Source: Acidobacteriota bacterium
GTDB lineage: Bacteria; Acidobacteriota; UBA6911
Assembly (NCBI GenBank): GCA_023265215.1
Contig: JAHFUH010000212.1
Location: 1 to 8,431 of the forward strand
Reading direction: 5' to 3'
Length of the DNA stretch: 8,431 bases
Under the pieces are notes generated by a model. It worked only from the letters and a program-made list of their open reading frames with translations, had not been told where the DNA came from and searched no databases. Below, in pieces: positions 6,078-8,431 of the stretch. Numbering within the stretch: the first letter of the stretch is position 1; every line of letters begins with the position of its first letter. Both the position numbers and the translations under genes were made by a program.

Positions 6078-6326
6078 GATCTCGCCCTCCCAATATGATT
6101 AATTGCTACTATGGAGGCAGTATAAACCAGAAAACATCAAAGCCGGTATTGGATATAATTGGACCATTCCGATTACCCGTGTTATGCAAAAGGTTGCGAA
6201 TTACTCATAATTCGAGGCAAGCTGCTGTCCACGTCTATGTCTAGGAAAGTAATTCTACCTCCTTCAAGATAGTGGTATCCTATTTCCAATTTTGTTGATC
6301 ACTACTTGGCAAGGAAGGGGAATCTC
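6078..6326. other. Divergent intergenic region between esterase and aqpZ
   Basis: This AT-richer stretch must carry the start signals of both neighbours. Reading toward the esterase there is a TATACT at 6119-6124 that resembles a -10 box, but no good -35 sits at the right distance. Toward aqpZ I see no clear promoter pair. A near-ribosome-site AAGGAAGGGG (6311-6320) precedes the aqpZ ATG. The one distinct element is the dyad at 6197-6214. Confidence 0.4.
6197..6214. promoter_or_regulatory. Perfect 7-bp dyad, candidate operator
   Basis: CGAATTA, a four-base CTCA spacer, and TAATTCG form an 18-bp perfect dyad 113 bases before the aqpZ ATG and 120 bases before the esterase ATG. Symmetry of this size fits a dimeric regulator site. 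It could equally be a chance hairpin, since its core is AT-rich. No second copy was noticed in the window. Confidence 0.3.
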
Positions 6327-7019
6327 ATGGGGAGCAAATTAGGAGCTGAATTCATTGGGACATTTTGGCTGGTGTTCGGCGGTTGCGGCAGCGCAGTTTT
6401 GGCTGCGGCATTCCCTGGTCTTGGTATCGGTTTTGCCGGCGTTGCGCTGGCGTTCGGTTTGACCGTACTGACAATGGCATTTGCCATCGGCCACATATCG
6501 GGGTGTCATTTGAATCCGGCGGTTTCGTTCGGTTTGTGGGCCGGGGGACGGTTTAAGGGAAGCGAGCTTTTGGGATACATTGTAGCCCAGGTGCTCGGCG
6601 CGGCTCTCGCTGCGTTTGCCCTGTTTACGATCGCAAGCGGGAAGGCGGGATTTGAATTAGGTAATTTTGCAGCCAATGGTTATGGGGAGCATTCTCCAGG
6701 AGGCTATAGCCTCGGCGCCGCTCTCGTATGTGAGATTGTATTGACTTTTATGTTCCTGATGATCATTCTCGGATCCACCGATAAACGGGCACCCCAAGGT
6801 TTCGCGCCGATTGCAATCGGTCTTGCCCTGACGCTGATTCACTTAATCAGCATTCCGGTCACCAATACATCCGTCAATCCTGCGCGCAGCACGAGCCAGG
6901 CGATTTTTGTCGGAGGATGGGCGCTCTCGCAATTGTGGCTCTTCTGGGTTGCGCCGATTGTGGGGGCCGTTCTGGCCGGCTTCGCCTATCGCGGTATATT
7001 TGGCGAAAAGCAAGCTTAA
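6327..7019 (+). CDS. aqpZ: Aquaporin Z, water channel
   Basis: This 230-residue inner-membrane protein is the tetrameric bacterial water channel. Long stretches match what I know of E. coli AqpZ, including GTFWLVFGGCGSAVLAA, GVALAFGLTVLTMAFA and ISIPVTNTSVNPARST. Both pore motifs are present: NPA at 63-65 and 184-186. The narrow selectivity filter is the water-selective type: Phe43, His172, Thr181 and Arg187, at positions equivalent to the E. coli residues. Wide-pore glyceroporins lack this His. Six membrane helices are evident. I start at the ATG at 6327, preceded by AAGGAAGGGG; a TTG at 6306 would add seven residues through the ribosome site. The stop codon ends one base before the target repeat of the MITE, so the gene's 3' end and terminator may have been changed by that insertion. 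Confidence 0.95.
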   Translation: MGSKLGAEFIGTFWLVFGGCGSAVLAAAFPGLGIGFAGVALAFGLTVLTMAFAIGHISGCHLNPAVSFGLWAGGRFKGSELLGYIVAQVLGAALAAFALFTIASGKAGFELGNFAANGYGEHSPGGYSLGAALVCEIVLTFMFLMIILGSTDKRAPQGFAPIAIGLALTLIHLISIPVTNTSVNPARSTSQAIFVGGWALSQLWLFWVAPIVGAVLAGFAYRGIFGEKQA

Positions 7020-7020
7020 A

Positions 7021-7029
7021 CGCCAGGCC
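7021..7029. repeat. Left 9-bp target-site duplication of the MITE
   Basis: CGCCAGGCC occurs here and again at 7255-7263, exactly abutting both ends of the 225-bp element. The match stops at nine bases on both sides. A 9-bp duplication is typical of several DDE transposase groups. Confidence 0.8.
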
Positions 7030-7254
7030 GGGTGTAATCGGAAGTGCGAGTCATGCCGGTAGATGTGACGAATTAAATGAAGCGCCCTGGGAGCGCCGGC
7101 GTCTCGCCGGCAGACGCTGTTATATTGTAATTTCTGGACAAAATGCGTACGAAACGCTTCATGCATGTCTTTTATCACTGCTTGCCGCCGAGACGGCGGC
7201 GTTCCCAGGGCTGAATCCCCCAGGAAAGCATGACTCGCACTTCCAATTACACCC
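7030..7254. mobile_element. MITE: 225-bp non-autonomous element with 27-bp terminal inverted repeats
   Basis: The element starts GGGTGTAAT and ends ATTACACCC. Its first 27 bases (7030-7056) and last 27 bases (7228-7254) are reverse complements at 26 of 27 positions, differing only at the tenth base. A perfect 9-bp direct repeat flanks it. Inside, two perfect hairpins are placed symmetrically: GCCGGCG/CGCCGGC (7095-7111, TCT loop) and GCCGCCG/CGGCGGC (7184-7200, AGA loop). They lie within a second inverted repeat that includes GCCCTGGGA at 7084-7092 and its counterpart at 7203-7211. It encodes no transposase, so it would have been moved in trans. An open plus-strand frame crosses it but shows no coding signs. 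It sits in the gap between convergent genes, and its hairpins could help end both transcripts. Confidence 0.85.
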
Positions 7255-7263
7255 CGCCAGGCC
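7255..7263. repeat. Right 9-bp target-site duplication of the MITE
   Basis: This is the second copy of CGCCAGGCC, directly after the terminal ATTACACCC of the element. Removing the element and one copy would restore an uninterrupted spacer after aqpZ. Confidence 0.8.
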
Positions 7264-7298
7264 AGTATCTGCATTGAATGCTTCCGTGGAAAAGCTGG

Positions 7299-7324
7299 AC
7301 GCGGAGTACGCGGAAAAACGCGGA
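7299..7324. repeat. Three short tandem-like copies of ACGCGGA
   Basis: ACGCGGA occurs at 7299-7305, 7308-7314 and 7318-7324, spaced nine to ten bases. It lies in the 120-base stretch between the MITE and the end of the dehydrogenase gene, which otherwise holds nothing I can identify. Confidence 0.45.
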
Positions 7325-7383
7325 CAAACATGGAATGAATATAAACAATTATCAGCGTTCTTCCGCGCCCTCTGGTTCCAATT

Positions 7384-8373
7384 TCAGGCGTAGACCTGGG
7401 GATTAGCGCAGTTCGGCAGACGCTCACCCTTCAAACCTGCGATCAGGTTTTCCGCGGCCATTGTCGCCATCTTGTTGCGCGTCTGGAAACTGGCGCTGGC
7501 AATGTGCGGAGCGATGATGATGTTGTCGAGCGTCAACAGCGGATCGTCCGGTTTGATAGGCTCCGGCTCTGTTACATCCAGTGCGGCATAGGCGATTGTT
7601 CCCGAAGAAAGCGCCCGGTACAAAGCTTGCGGATCGACGACCGGCCCGCGTGCGGTGTTGATCAAAATGCCGCTGGGTTTCATCATTTTCAAACGCGCAT
7701 CGTCCATGAGGTGGTATGTGCCCTGGGACAAAGTAGTGTGCAGCGACACAAAATCCGCTTCACGCAGCAGGGTGTTCAGATCGGCGTACTGCGCGCGATA
7801 TCTTTGCTCCGCCTCCGGGTGGTGCTTTGTATCGAAGTAGAGGATTCGCATATCAAAACCCTGCGCGCGCTTGGCCAGCGCCTGACCGATCCGCCCGAAC
7901 CCTACAATTCCCAAAGTCGCACCGGTGATGTCGGGGCCAAGAAAATCAATCGGGCCCCACGTTTTCCATTTGCCTGCGCGGGTGAATTTGTCTCCTTCCA
8001 CCACCCGCCGCGCCGCGGACATTAACAGTGTCCAGGCGAAATCGGCCGTGGTGTCTGTGAGCACGCCGGGAGTGTTGCCGATCGGTATGCCACGCGCTGT
8101 AGCGGCCGCAATGTCGATGTTGTCAAACCCCACCGCCATCTGGCTGATGACTTTTGCCTGAGCACCAATCGCATCCATCAGGTTCCCGTCTATCTTGTCG
8201 GTAAGCAGGCACAGCAGCGCGTCAACCCCTTGGACTTTTTTCAGCAACGTTTCATAAGGCGGGGGAAGGGGATCCTGCCAGATTTCGACTTCGCCCAAAT
8301 GCCGCACCATTTCCAGGCCTTTTTCCGGCAGGACACGTGTAACAAATATCCTGGGTCTTTTTATCTTATCCAT
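7384..8373 (-). CDS. gyaR: D-2-hydroxyacid dehydrogenase, glyoxylate/hydroxypyruvate reductase type
   Basis: This 329-residue cytoplasmic enzyme belongs to the D-isomer-specific 2-hydroxyacid dehydrogenases, which interconvert 2-keto acids and D-2-hydroxy acids such as glyoxylate/glycolate or hydroxypyruvate/D-glycerate. The N-terminal catalytic half carries the substrate-loop region AVGFDNID (80-87). The nucleotide-binding domain has GFGRIG (158-163) with Asp181 at the end of the next strand, which favours NAD(H). The catalytic set is Arg242 (NTARG), Glu271 in the EPEP stretch, and His290 (APHIAS). Length and motif spacing fit the GyaR/GRHPR subgroup well, but phosphoglycerate or other keto acids cannot be excluded. 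The ATG at 8373 gives the expected start (RPRIFVTRVLP) although no strong Shine-Dalgarno sequence precedes it. The gene converges on aqpZ, with the MITE between. Confidence 0.92.
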   Translation of the reverse strand: MDKIKRPRIFVTRVLPEKGLEMVRHLGEVEIWQDPLPPPYETLLKKVQGVDALLCLLTDKIDGNLMDAIGAQAKVISQMAVGFDNIDIAAATARGIPIGNTPGVLTDTTADFAWTLLMSAARRVVEGDKFTRAGKWKTWGPIDFLGPDITGATLGIVGFGRIGQALAKRAQGFDMRILYFDTKHHPEAEQRYRAQYADLNTLLREADFVSLHTTLSQGTYHLMDDARLKMMKPSGILINTARGPVVDPQALYRALSSGTIAYAALDVTEPEPIKPDDPLLTLDNIIIAPHIASASFQTRNKMATMAAENLIAGLKGERLPNCANPQVYA

Positions 8374-8431
8374 ACAGAGGCTGATTTTATTGTCTTTCGA
8401 CTTTAAGCGCGAATGAAATTCCGATAGGGCA

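Noticed and set aside
6917..7393. 158-codon plus-strand frame across the end of aqpZ and the MITE
   Set aside because: It starts inside aqpZ in another frame and runs through the terminal repeats and hairpins of the mobile element; no ribosome site or protein-like composition.

Overview
The window is bacterial chromosomal DNA of moderate-to-high G+C. It holds seven separate coding loci, several with metabolic functions, and is unusually rich in short palindromic intergenic repeats. The style of the esterase (Gly/Arg/Pro-rich start of the mature protein followed by an early-set domain and a CE1-type hydrolase) and the many GC-rich hairpin repeats remind me of soil Acidobacteriota of the Solibacter/Bryobacter type. 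That is an inference from pattern, not a database result. No rRNA, tRNA, CRISPR, prophage or transposase gene is visible.

Layout from left to right. Positions 1-117 are a cluster of perfect hairpins. Positions 134-1832 (minus strand) are what remains of a three-gene TRAP transporter operon. A DctP-type binding protein runs straight into the C-terminal half of a DctQ small permease, and that runs out of frame into the C-terminal half of a DctM large permease. Two internal deletions explain this best, so the transporter is probably dead. A 126-base divergent gap with a perfect 14-bp inverted repeat separates it from a plus-strand classical SDR oxidoreductase (1959-2789) and a small helical protein of unknown function (2804-3232). 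Positions 3233-3929 have no credible gene; they hold a large mirror-arranged palindrome (about 3439-3800) built from nested hairpins.

Next, on the minus strand, come a secreted CE1-like esterase (4809-6077) and, downstream of it, a second SDR (3930-4733), with a 15-bp stem-loop between them. On the plus strand an aquaporin Z gene (6327-7019) starts after a 249-base intergenic region. A 2-hydroxyacid dehydrogenase of the glyoxylate/hydroxypyruvate reductase type (7384-8373, minus) converges on it.

The clearest mobile sequence lies in the convergent gap. A 225-bp non-coding element (7030-7254) has 27-bp terminal inverted repeats matching at 26 positions, flanked by a perfect 9-bp direct repeat. 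It is a textbook MITE inserted one base after the aqpZ stop codon. Its two halves carry hairpins that differ by a compensatory base-pair change.

The genes do not form one obvious pathway. The two SDRs, the 2-hydroxyacid dehydrogenase and the TRAP remnant would fit organic-acid or sugar-acid metabolism, and the esterase would fit plant-ester degradation, but nothing in the sequence ties them together.
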